This document shows, piece by piece, positions 1 to 6,590 of a stretch of DNA of 11,532 bases. The position numbers and the translations under genes are program-made. The stretch covers positions 1 through 11,532 of the forward strand of contig JAFAMK010000063.1 of assembly GCA_019233415.1 (NCBI GenBank), in the 5' to 3' direction. The notes under the pieces were generated by a model. That model was not told the origin of the DNA. It saw only the letters and a list, made by a program, of their open reading frames with translations, and searched no databases. The first letter of the stretch is position 1. Each line of letters opens with the position of its first letter. The DNA comes from Vulcanimicrobiota bacterium (GTDB taxonomy: Bacteria; Vulcanimicrobiota; Vulcanimicrobiia; Vulcanimicrobiales; Vulcanimicrobiaceae).

Positions 1-141
1 TCGATTCGTGCGGGTGGAACGGGCTCCTGCGGCTGTGATCCTCAGGCAAGCCACCTCGGCAACACAAGGGGTGCTATTTCTCGCCACGAAGACAATAGCG
101 CAGCTGGGTAGCGTCTGCCGTCTTGGTGTGGGAGACTCCTT
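1..141 (+). other. Upstream region of the first lipoprotein, with a possible gene tail
   Basis: No recognisable gene or RNA lies in this stretch. Reading frame 2 stays open from the window edge to a TGA at 143-145, which overlaps the lipoprotein ATG at 142 as ATGA. It could therefore be the last 47 codons of a gene cut by the edge, coupled to the next one in the same way as the next junction (1425-1428). The peptide resembles no family I know, and an open frame of this length is common by chance in GC-rich DNA. I see no convincing sigma-70-type promoter boxes. Confidence 0.2.
130..134 (+). promoter_or_regulatory. Ribosome binding site GGGAG
   Basis: GGGAG sits 7 bases upstream of the ATG at 142. 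It supports that ATG as the start of the first lipoprotein, and the signal peptide begins immediately after it. Confidence 0.6.
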
Positions 142-1428
142 ATGAAGACAGGGAACAATTTCAGGCGGGGCCGCGCAGTCGCGACATCCGCCGCCGCGCT
201 CTCTTCGGTCGTCGTGACTGGATGCGCTAACGGGACGAACGCGGTCTCGCCACCAGCTCCGCGGCATACGAACTCGGAGATCGTCGCTGCCTACGGAAAC
301 TCCGAGCAGGAGTTGACGCGCGTCATCTCCGATGCGAGGGCGTTCGCGAAGATCGCTCGGTTCGTCACGGTGACGAATGGCGCGGTGGAGCACGTCTTCC
401 CGCCGACGGCCATCGTCACGCGAACGGGTCACGTGCTCATCGTACACGCCTACGGCCACACCTACGTATGGCCCTTGAGCAACGTGAGCCTTTCATACTC
501 GGGCGCCGGGCCGATCGAGATGTCTGCCTTGCCGACGGTCAGCGCGCCGTATACGGATAAGACGGTCATGGCGATCGCTTCATTCGCATCGCACACCGCC
601 CGGCTCAACAATGCACGCAGGGAGTGCAACGACTGCTACGTCTTCGTCGCGGCCTCGCGCACCACTCCGTCTAACATGCCTGCGACAGTCCGAGACCCAT
701 GGCAAGTCACTCCGGACTACCGCCCTTGGGTTGACCCTAAGGTTCCTCCGAGCGATCCCGTCGCGTCTAGCCTCGGACGATATACTCGGACGAAGCGAGA
801 GGATCTTTCGATTTGCACGATTGACGGCTTCGTCGAAAATTCCGGCTCTGGATGGTGCTCGGGGATCTACTACCTATCTCCAGGATACTACTCGTCCGGG
901 GGCTCGGGAGGCTCCCTCCCGCCGCCGCCTCCTGTCTACACGTATATCTCCGTTGGAATGTCTACGGCCGGCTCGCAGGTGTCGAGTGGTAACGTCAACG
1001 TACCGACTGCGGGACACCTGTACGTTCAGGAATGGACCGGCAATTGGCCGACCATCTCGCCGGTTGGCCCCATTCTGCAAGCCGGCAACGTTCAAGGGAA
1101 GCTACAGTTCGCCGTGTTTCCGCAAAACCCGACGACCGACTTCCAGTCGTTCCTGCTCACGAATCAGCAGCAGACCACGCCTGACTATCCCACGTATTGG
1201 CAGCATCTCGTCGACACGAAGAACAGGTACCAATCGCGGTCCTCCATCATGCCGAATTATGATCCGACGAACATGAACAGCAATGCCTGGGCCTACGGCC
1301 TCATGCTGTACGCCGGAGACTTTTCTGCGCAGGAAATCCAGACAAACATCGGCCTCGACGAGTCCTTGAGCGCCCTTACGGCGTACGCCTGGCCGAATGG
1401 AACACAACTACAACCGAACTTTCAATGA
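142..1428 (+). CDS. Predicted lipoprotein with Gly/Pro linker and possible permuted papain-like C-terminal region
   Basis: The 428-residue protein starts with a lipoprotein signal peptide: basic residues at 8-11, a hydrophobic stretch at about 13-27, and lipobox VTGC with Cys28 as the lipidation site. The mature protein is therefore probably anchored to the periplasmic or outer face of a membrane. Residues 45-250 form a domain I do not recognise. It contains a CxxC pair (Cys162, Cys165) and two further cysteines (225, 239), which could form disulfides outside the cytoplasm. A flexible Gly/Ser then Pro-rich linker follows at about 251-264. The C-terminal part has GHLYV with His292, and later a YDP..MNSNAWAYGLMLYAG stretch (N379-S380-N381). 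This order loosely resembles circularly permuted papain-like or polymorphic-toxin-type domains, in which a His-strand precedes an NC or NSN helix. That assignment is inference. The stop overlaps the next start as ATGA, so the two lipoproteins are probably translated together. Codon use is less GC-rich than in the right half of the window. I am confident it is a real gene, not of its function. Confidence 0.85.
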   Translation: MKTGNNFRRGRAVATSAAALSSVVVTGCANGTNAVSPPAPRHTNSEIVAAYGNSEQELTRVISDARAFAKIARFVTVTNGAVEHVFPPTAIVTRTGHVLIVHAYGHTYVWPLSNVSLSYSGAGPIEMSALPTVSAPYTDKTVMAIASFASHTARLNNARRECNDCYVFVAASRTTPSNMPATVRDPWQVTPDYRPWVDPKVPPSDPVASSLGRYTRTKREDLSICTIDGFVENSGSGWCSGIYYLSPGYYSSGGSGGSLPPPPPVYTYISVGMSTAGSQVSSGNVNVPTAGHLYVQEWTGNWPTISPVGPILQAGNVQGKLQFAVFPQNPTTDFQSFLLTNQQQTTPDYPTYWQHLVDTKNRYQSRSSIMPNYDPTNMNSNAWAYGLMLYAGDFSAQEIQTNIGLDESLSALTAYAWPNGTQLQPNFQ

Positions 1429-1835
1429 CGATCATGGGTAAGGCGACGCGCCCCTTATGCCTTGACACCGCGGTCCTTCTTGCGGCGCTGCTAGTCCTCG
1501 GTGTATCTGCATCAGGTTGCGCCCCGGCAACCGCCAAGGATTGCGCCGTATTGGGGGTTCGAGGGCATGAGGTAGAGGTAACGGCCAAAGTCAAGAATTT
1601 GTCGACGAAGACGCTTTCCAGCGTCGTGGCACTCCTAGAGACGCCTCACAGCCTCGTCGGCTACACGTTTCATGGACCGATCGAACCATGGAAGGACCGA
1701 CAAATGACCGAATGGCAATTGGTCGCGCCGGACACTGGTGCTCCGAATCAGCGGCTCGGAGCAGTCTCGCGATGCACCGTGTACCAAATCAAATATTCCG
1801 ACGGTTCAAGCTGGCAGGGTCCGTCACCAATGTGA
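1425..1835 (+). CDS. Small predicted lipoprotein with a FxLYD-like beta-sandwich domain
   Basis: The 136-residue protein has a signal peptide (hydrophobic about 15-30) ending in a lipobox-like SASGC with Cys32. Residues about 45-130 have the pattern of a single extracellular beta-sandwich. KVKNLSTKTLSSVVALLE resembles the 'vkNts..ti..v.v.v.l' strand pair of FxLYD-type domains, and the end has a Cys-containing strand (RCTVYQIKYSDGSSW). Such small domains usually bind or decorate rather than catalyse, and no active-site motif is visible. The start ATG at 1425 overlaps the previous stop (ATGA), implying translational coupling. An in-frame ATG three codons later is an alternative start. The nucleotidyltransferase begins 10 bases after the stop. 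The cellular role is unknown. Confidence 0.8.
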   Translation: MTIMGKATRPLCLDTAVLLAALLVLGVSASGCAPATAKDCAVLGVRGHEVEVTAKVKNLSTKTLSSVVALLETPHSLVGYTFHGPIEPWKDRQMTEWQLVAPDTGAPNQRLGAVSRCTVYQIKYSDGSSWQGPSPM

Positions 1836-1845
1836 GACCTGCTCG

Positions 1846-2622
1846 ATGATCACGACTCCTTCGTCCGCGTCGCGCTCCGACCCATCCCTGCGCTTCGGGG
1901 CGGTGATCCAGGACGTATTCGAGATGATGCATGCTGAGTTCGGCGATCGGCTGACGAGTGTTCTCGTTGGCGGCTCGGCGTCTCGGAATACGGCCCGTGA
2001 TGATTCGGACCTCGACGTCTTCGTGCCGTTCAGCGGAGATTGGCGACAGCGGCGCCGGCTCGACGTTCGTGGCCGTGAAATCGACCTGTTCATCCACCCA
2101 ACCGAACTCGTCCGCCTGAACATCGAGAAGGGACGCGACCCGGTTCTCGTCTACAACTATGCCGACGGGTGGCCGATCTTCGACCCGACCGAGGTCTTGG
2201 AGGGGCTGCAAGCGCTGGCGAGACGGATCTGGTCAAGCCCGCGCCCAGCCCCGACCGAATTGCAAATCTTCGTGCACGGCAACAAATTGCGGGACGGACT
2301 GGCCTCGGTCCGCGCCGCGTTCGGCGCCGAGCCGGCACAAGAGGCATATCTGATGTGCGACTATGTCGAGTCGGCGGTCGCGGCATTTTTCTGCTTCACG
2401 CGCCGATGGCGCCCGCCACAGAAGACCTTGATGGCGGAGCTGCAACTAGCCGACCCTCATGTCGCGGATCAGATCGCGATCGCGCTCGATCAAGCGCAAT
2501 CTCGAGAATCACGCGGCCGCGCGATCACGTCCATCTACGACACCGTCATTGCGCGTTGCGAAGCGGCGCGTCACTGCTCGACCGGCCCGAAGCTGCACGT
2601 CTCCGTTCAAGCTCACACGTAG
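1846..2622 (+). CDS. Nucleotidyltransferase domain protein, aminoglycoside-adenylyltransferase-like
   Basis: The 258-residue soluble protein carries the pol-beta-type nucleotidyltransferase signature. VGGSASRNTARDDSDLDVFV has Gly42, Gly43 and Ser44, then the metal-binding Asp55 and Asp57, and a third acidic residue is Asp80 in GREIDLFI. All three catalytic carboxylates are therefore present, and it should be able to transfer a nucleotide from an NTP to a small molecule or protein. Residues about 130-245 are mostly helical, as in ANT/KNT-type or HEPN-like C-terminal domains, and include HGNKLRDGLASV and a CDYVESAVAAFFCF segment. It is too long for a bare MNT antitoxin. The frame extends upstream to a GTG at 1738 inside the previous gene, but ATG 1846 is preferred because it follows that gene's stop by 10 bases. 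The ribosome binding site is weak. Resistance to an aminoglycoside is possible but not demonstrable from sequence. The 3' end overlaps the convergent sulfotransferase by 10 bases. Confidence 0.82.
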   Translation: MITTPSSASRSDPSLRFGAVIQDVFEMMHAEFGDRLTSVLVGGSASRNTARDDSDLDVFVPFSGDWRQRRRLDVRGREIDLFIHPTELVRLNIEKGRDPVLVYNYADGWPIFDPTEVLEGLQALARRIWSSPRPAPTELQIFVHGNKLRDGLASVRAAFGAEPAQEAYLMCDYVESAVAAFFCFTRRWRPPQKTLMAELQLADPHVADQIAIALDQAQSRESRGRAITSIYDTVIARCEAARHCSTGPKLHVSVQAHT

Positions 2623-3578
2623 CCGTAGCGCTGCGCCATCTCCATCGCCTCGTTGCCCAACCTGCGCCCGTCAGTAGCCCAGGGGACGGCGGACGTCGCA
2701 CTGCCGGGCCATGCGCTGACCTCTCGAAGCGCCGGGTCAGCGAAAAACTTGCGATCGCCGCCGGCCGCACCCGGCGGACCCGACGCGAACTCCCAATTCT
2801 CGGTATGGAGCATTGCGTCGAGTGCCGCCGGGCCGACCGGCGCGCCGAGCCATGCACACAGGTGGATCAGCGCGGCCGCCGGATTCGCAACGACGTCCTC
2901 GCCGCGCATCCTGATCCACCGACGATCGGGAATACATTCGAGAAACGATTCGATGCGAGCGTTTCGCGCAACCCAGGGACGCTCGGGGTCGAGTTCGTCC
3001 GTTCCCGGCGCCCGCAGCGACGAGAAGATCGACTCCTCGTCTCGAAACCAGCGACCTGCCACCTCGGGCGTCGCCTGCCGAAGCATCGCGCTCGCAGTCT
3101 CGATCAATGAGACCCCGAACGTGTGCGGATGACGCACCAAGTGCAGATAGCGGACGGACTCTCCAAGCCAGCTCTCGACTCGGCGCATGTGTTCGAGCTT
3201 CGTCGTGATGATCGGCGTTTTCTCGACGACGATCCTCCGATTCGCGCGCGCAACCAGCTCATCGAGGACCACGCGCGTCGTTAAGCCACGACGATCGCGA
3301 ATCCATCCACGCGCCAAGGTCCGTGACTGCGGCGCGTCGGCAAAGTATAGTCGCGCGACGGCATGGATGAGGCCAGCTTCGAAAAGACCGTAGCCGAGGC
3401 CGTCGATGTAGTCGTGCATTGTGTCGCGGGCGAACAGGCACGTCTCCGGTAAAGCGACGATGTCCGGGTGCAGGCCGAGCATCGCCGACAAGACCGTGCT
3501 GAACGATCGGCCAGGTGATAAGATGACCAAGAACTGGCACTGCACGCGGCGAGATTCACTGGTCGCCTCGGAAATCAT
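2613..3578 (-). CDS. PAPS-dependent sulfotransferase family protein
   Basis: The 321-residue protein fits the sulfotransferase P-loop fold. The 5'-phosphosulfate-binding loop is SPGRSFSTVLSAMLGLHPD (residues 21-39), matching the family pattern GRSGST..L..LL..HP. VEKTP with Lys120 matches the conserved (E/D)KTP element. LHLVRHPHTFGVSLIE (146-160) is the 3'-phosphate site, with Arg149 and Ser157 in the expected places. GPPGAAGGDRKFF (268-280) resembles the C-terminal substrate/PAPS loop. It should transfer sulfate from PAPS to an alcohol or amine on a small molecule, lipid or glycan. The acceptor is unknown. There is no signal peptide, so it is probably cytoplasmic. The start ATG at 3578 gives a family-typical length with the P-loop about 20 residues in. 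The frame stays open much further upstream, but there it only runs antisense to the Kelch gene. It is transcribed divergently from the Kelch gene and convergently with the nucleotidyltransferase. No clear ribosome binding site is visible. Confidence 0.88.
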   Translation of the reverse strand: MISEATSESRRVQCQFLVILSPGRSFSTVLSAMLGLHPDIVALPETCLFARDTMHDYIDGLGYGLFEAGLIHAVARLYFADAPQSRTLARGWIRDRRGLTTRVVLDELVARANRRIVVEKTPIITTKLEHMRRVESWLGESVRYLHLVRHPHTFGVSLIETASAMLRQATPEVAGRWFRDEESIFSSLRAPGTDELDPERPWVARNARIESFLECIPDRRWIRMRGEDVVANPAAALIHLCAWLGAPVGPAALDAMLHTENWEFASGPPGAAGGDRKFFADPALREVSAWPGSATSAVPWATDGRRLGNEAMEMAQRYGYV

Positions 3579-3647
3579 GGTACCAAGAGGATCAGCCGCT
3601 TTTCGCCCGGGCGGAACCGAATCGTGCGATGGGTAAGGTCTCCGCTG
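3579..3647. promoter_or_regulatory. Divergent intergenic region with a GC palindrome
   Basis: These 69 bases separate the sulfotransferase and Kelch starts and must hold promoters for one or both genes unless transcription begins inside a coding region. The palindrome CGCCCGGGCG lies at 3604-3613. It extends to TTTCGCCCGGGCGGAA (3601-3616) with one mismatched pair. It could be an operator for a dimeric regulator, or it may simply reflect high GC content. AAGG at 3635-3638, about 9 bases before ATG 3648, is a possible ribosome binding site for the Kelch gene. Confidence 0.35.
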
Positions 3648-4637
3648 ATGAGACGCTTGCCCACCTTCGCGACGGCCGTGTGCGCCGCGCTCCTCGCCGC
3701 TGCGCCGGTTCTCGCGCAGACCAGCTTTCTCGGGACATGGTCGAAGGGGCCGCAGCTTCCGGTCGAGCGCAGCGAGGTTTCCGTGGCGGCGATCGGGAGC
3801 ACGCTCTACGTCGTCGGCGGCTACGGCGCGGCGGGACCGAACCCGACCGCGCTCGACAGCACCGGCAAGGTCGACGTGGACGAACCGTTGGTGCAGAGCT
3901 TCGACGTGAACACCGGCCGCTGGTCGACGCTCGCGCCGCTTCCGCGCGGGCTGAACCACGTCGGGCTCGCCGCGCTCGACGGCAAGCTGTACGCGTTCGG
4001 CGGGTTCAGCGCGCAGAACCGCAGCGCCGTTGCCGACGCGAACGTCTACGACCCGGCCGCCGACGCGTGGAGCGCGCTTCCGGCGCTGCCGACCGCGCTG
4101 GGTTCGGTCGCGGTCGCCGCGCTCGACGGCAAGCTGCACTTGGTCGGCGGGCGCGACGTGCACAGCGTCGCGACGCACCTCGTCTTCGATCCGGCGACGA
4201 AGCGCTACACGACCGCCCCGCCGCTGCCGGTCGGGCGCGACCACATGGGGCTCGTCGCGTACGGCGGGAAGCTGTACGCGATCGCCGGCCGGATCGACGA
4301 CTTCGACCACAACACCTCGTACGTCGACGTCTACGACCCGAAGACCAACCGCTGGAGCGCGGGCGCGCCGATGCCCTCGCAGCGCAGCGGGATGGCGGTC
4401 GTCGTCTACCGCGACCGCATCCTCGCGATCGGCGGCGAACGCGGCGGCGGGACGTTCACCAACAACGAGGCGTACAACCCGCGCACGAACGAGTGGACCA
4501 GCCTGACTCCGCTCCCCGAAGGCCGCCACGGCACCGGCGCGGCCGTGATCGGCAATTCGATCTACCTGCCCGCCGGCGGCCCCGTCAACGGCGGAAGCCG
4601 GCAGTCCGACACGCTCTACATCTTCACGACGTCGTAG
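3648..4637 (+). CDS. Secreted Kelch-repeat beta-propeller protein
   Basis: The 329-residue protein has a cleavable Sec-type signal peptide: RR at 2-3, a hydrophobic core at about 7-20, and a likely cut after VLA at 23. The rest is about six Kelch repeats of roughly 45-55 residues. Each shows the paired elements 'GKLYxxGG' and 'YDPxxxxWxxxxPLP': STLYVVGG (51-58), GKLYAFGG (112-119), GKLHLVGG (161-168), GKLYAIAG (207-214), DRILAIGG (256-263) and NSIYLPAGG (303-311). Together they should close into a single six-bladed propeller with no other domain. Kelch propellers act as binding scaffolds, or rarely as oxidases. No catalytic signature is visible, so function and ligand are unknown. An in-frame GTG at 3624 would add eight residues, but the signal peptide and spacing favour ATG 3648. 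Strong GC bias at third positions matches the right-hand genes. The stop lies 15 bases from the stop of the convergent PD40 gene. Confidence 0.88.
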   Translation: MRRLPTFATAVCAALLAAAPVLAQTSFLGTWSKGPQLPVERSEVSVAAIGSTLYVVGGYGAAGPNPTALDSTGKVDVDEPLVQSFDVNTGRWSTLAPLPRGLNHVGLAALDGKLYAFGGFSAQNRSAVADANVYDPAADAWSALPALPTALGSVAVAALDGKLHLVGGRDVHSVATHLVFDPATKRYTTAPPLPVGRDHMGLVAYGGKLYAIAGRIDDFDHNTSYVDVYDPKTNRWSAGAPMPSQRSGMAVVVYRDRILAIGGERGGGTFTNNEAYNPRTNEWTSLTPLPEGRHGTGAAVIGNSIYLPAGGPVNGGSRQSDTLYIFTTS

Positions 4638-4652
4638 CGCGTCAGCCGACCG

Positions 4653-5609
4653 TCACGAGCGGCCGCGCCACGCGGCGAGCCACGGACTAAGGTCGACGCG
4701 CCACAACCGCCGCTGCGCGCCGCGGACGGCCTTCATGGCACCGTGCGTGAGGTCGGCCGCCGACGTGAACGTCAGCGTTCGTCCGTCCGGCGCGATTCGT
4801 GGCTCGTTCGCATCGCCTGCAGAGTCGATCGATCGGCCGAGGTCGCGTGGCGTCGTCCAGCCGTCGCCCCAGCGGAAGGCGATGAACAAGTCGGCGGTCT
4901 TGGGGCGCGACGGCGGCCGCGTCGATGCGAAGACGACGTACGAGTCGTCGGGCGCGAGCGTCGGGTCGAACTCGGCGTAGCGCGGATCGCCGAACGGTGC
5001 CGGCGCGCTGGCGCGGTAGACACCGCCAGCACGCCGCGCCACGAAGAGGTGGAAGGTCCCGCGCGGTCCGGTCGCGCGCATGAAGTAGAGCGTCCCGTCG
5101 GCGGCGATCGCCGGGCTGAACGTCGATGTGCTCGCGTTCACGGCGTCGGGAAGCCGCTCGGGCGTGCCCCACTCGGCGCCGCTGCGCTGGACGCGCCACA
5201 GGTTGCCGCCGGTTCCACGCCGTGCCCGGCCGTTGTAGAACGCGTCGAGCACCGCTCCCCCCGGCCGGACCGGCCGGTTCGATGCAAAGATCATCTCGCG
5301 CCCGTCCGGACTGAGGACCTCTTCGAGGTCACGCCAGACACCCGAGAACGGCGCGGTCGCCGGCCGCGTCCAACCCGCCCCGGCGCGCTGCGAGACGACG
5401 ACCGTACAACACGGCCGGATCCCCAGCGTCGCGTAGAGCGTCCGCCCGTCCGGTGCGAACGCGAGGTCCTGGAGCCACGTGCCGCGCGCGAGCGGGAACG
5501 GCTCGAACGGCACTGGGCGCGCGCTGGGCACGGCAGCCGGACCGCCAGCGCCGAGGCAGACCGCGCCCAGCACGGCGGCACTCGCCGCGCGAACGAACCA
5601 GGATCGCAT
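4653..5609 (-). CDS. Secreted PD40/TolB-like beta-propeller protein
   Basis: The 318-residue protein starts with a signal peptide (Arg2 and Arg7, hydrophobic about 8-22), so it is exported. It carries at least five PD40 (WD40-like) repeats recognisable by the xAPDGxxLxFxS core: AFAPDGRTLYAT (about 50), LSPDGREMIFASNRP (about 99), IAADGTLYFM (about 168), LAPDDSYVVFASTRP (about 218) and IAPDGRTLTFTSA (about 272). The NLWR and DLFIAF strands between them are typical of the family, as in the TolB propeller. No peptidase or OmpA domain is attached. A vicinal Cys pair (67-68, in RPCCTV) is unusual for the fold. The start is supported by GAGGAGA 8 bases upstream. It follows the dehydrogenase gene on the same strand by 27 bases and is probably the last gene of the TRAP operon, although its link to that pathway is not obvious. 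Confidence 0.85.
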   Translation of the reverse strand: MRSWFVRAASAAVLGAVCLGAGGPAAVPSARPVPFEPFPLARGTWLQDLAFAPDGRTLYATLGIRPCCTVVVSQRAGAGWTRPATAPFSGVWRDLEEVLSPDGREMIFASNRPVRPGGAVLDAFYNGRARRGTGGNLWRVQRSGAEWGTPERLPDAVNASTSTFSPAIAADGTLYFMRATGPRGTFHLFVARRAGGVYRASAPAPFGDPRYAEFDPTLAPDDSYVVFASTRPPSRPKTADLFIAFRWGDGWTTPRDLGRSIDSAGDANEPRIAPDGRTLTFTSAADLTHGAMKAVRGAQRRLWRVDLSPWLAAWRGRS

Positions 5610-5617
5610 TGACTCGG

Positions 5618-5624
5618 TCTCCTC
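5618..5624 (-). promoter_or_regulatory. Ribosome binding site GAGGAGA
   Basis: On the minus strand GAGGAGA lies 8 bases before the ATG at 5609. It fixes the start of the PD40 protein and lies wholly in the 27-base gap after the dehydrogenase stop. Confidence 0.65.
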
Positions 5625-5636
5625 GAATGGCAGCGC

Positions 5637-6590
5637 TCAGCCGAGCGCGACCGGCGTGAGCAGCGGCTTGCCCTCGACGAACGCGACGAGGTTCTCGGCG
5701 GCGAGCATCGACATGCGCGTGCGCGTCTCGACCGTCGCGCTTCCGACGTGCGGGAGGATCACGACGTCCTCGCGCGCGTAGAGCGGATGGTCGGGCGGAA
5801 GCGGCTCGGGATCGGTCACGTCCAGCGCAGCGCCGGCGATCGTCTTCTGCTCCAGCGCGCGCAGGAGCGCGTCGGTGTCGCAGATCGCGCCGCGGGCGGC
5901 GTTGACGAACGTCGCAGTTCGCTTCATCTTCGCGAACGCGTCGTCGTCGAACATTCGGCGCGTTTGCGGCGTCAGCGGGACGAGCGCGACGACGCAGTCC
6001 GACTCGGCGAGCAGTGCGTCGAACGAGCGGTATGCGGCGCCGGTTTGCGCGTCGTCCGCGCGCGGGGTGCGGTTGCTGTAGATCACGCGCATCCCGGCGG
6101 CCTGCGCGCGCCGCGCGACCGCGGGGCCAATCTCGCCGAAGCCGACGATTCCGAGCGTCGCATCGGCGACGTCGTTCGAGAACGGGGCATCGCCGCGCAT
6201 CCAGCGGCCGTCGCGCGCCCAGGCGACGGCGAGCCGAAAGCGGCGCCGCGCAGCGACGACGAGCCAGAACGTCACGTCGGCGACCGCGTCGACGAGCGAG
6301 CCGCGCGCGTTCGTCAGCACGATCCCGCGCGCGCGCAGCGCTTCGAGGTCGACGTTGTCGTAGCCGACCGACTGGAACGCGACGATCCGCAGCCCGGGCA
6401 CCTGCGCGACCAGCTCCGCGTCGATCGACGTCGACGAGCTGCCGAGGACGCCGATCGCGTCGCCGAGCGCGGCGCCCCACGCGGTGCGCGGCAGGTCGGA
6501 GACGTCGGTGACGCGCGCGTGCTCGCGCAAGCGCGCGACGACGGCGTCCGGAACGTGGCGCAGGACAACCAGGTGCGGCCGTTCGGTCAC
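5637..6590 (-). CDS. D-2-hydroxyacid dehydrogenase (glyoxylate/hydroxypyruvate reductase-like)
   Basis: The 317-residue protein has the full length and order of the family. An N-terminal substrate-domain half contains QSVGYDNVDL (73-82). The NAD(P)-binding Rossmann domain opens with GIVGFGEIGPAVARRA (147-162; GxGxxG at 150-155). The C-terminal half carries the catalytic set Arg233 (NAARGAI), Glu262 (DVTDPEPL) and His281 (LPHVGSAT). It should reversibly reduce a 2-keto acid such as glyoxylate, hydroxypyruvate or another small 2-oxoacid to the D-2-hydroxyacid in the cytoplasm. Arg174 after the second beta strand (YSNRTPR) hints at NADPH preference, which is inference. The GTG start at 6590 overlaps the TGA of the TRAP membrane gene as GTGA, indicating translational coupling. 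No better start codon is seen at the expected N-terminus. The close link to a TRAP importer suggests that the imported acid or a product of it is its substrate. Confidence 0.92.
   Translation of the reverse strand: MTERPHLVVLRHVPDAVVARLREHARVTDVSDLPRTAWGAALGDAIGVLGSSSTSIDAELVAQVPGLRIVAFQSVGYDNVDLEALRARGIVLTNARGSLVDAVADVTFWLVVAARRRFRLAVAWARDGRWMRGDAPFSNDVADATLGIVGFGEIGPAVARRAQAAGMRVIYSNRTPRADDAQTGAAYRSFDALLAESDCVVALVPLTPQTRRMFDDDAFAKMKRTATFVNAARGAICDTDALLRALEQKTIAGAALDVTDPEPLPPDHPLYAREDVVILPHVGSATVETRTRMSMLAAENLVAFVEGKPLLTPVALG

Noticed and set aside
1738..1845. Upstream GTG start for the nucleotidyltransferase
   Set aside because: It would overlap the second lipoprotein by about 98 bases and add a Cys/Ser-rich segment unlike the family. 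ATG 1846 follows the upstream stop directly.
2169..3110. 313-codon plus-strand open frame across the nucleotidyltransferase and sulfotransferase
   Set aside because: It is Arg-rich with no recognisable domain and is explained by the two real genes it crosses in other frames.
3579..4529. Continuation of the sulfotransferase frame for 951 bases upstream, giving a 638-residue open frame
   Set aside because: This part is antisense to the Kelch gene and has an Arg/Ala/Val-rich composition with no domain. The sulfotransferase P-loop already sits at a normal distance from ATG 3578.
4638..4690. Bidirectional terminator between the convergent Kelch and PD40 genes
   Set aside because: No stable stem with a T-run is visible in the 15-base gap. 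GC-rich partial symmetries such as GGCCGCGCC lie inside the PD40 coding end and are expected from composition.
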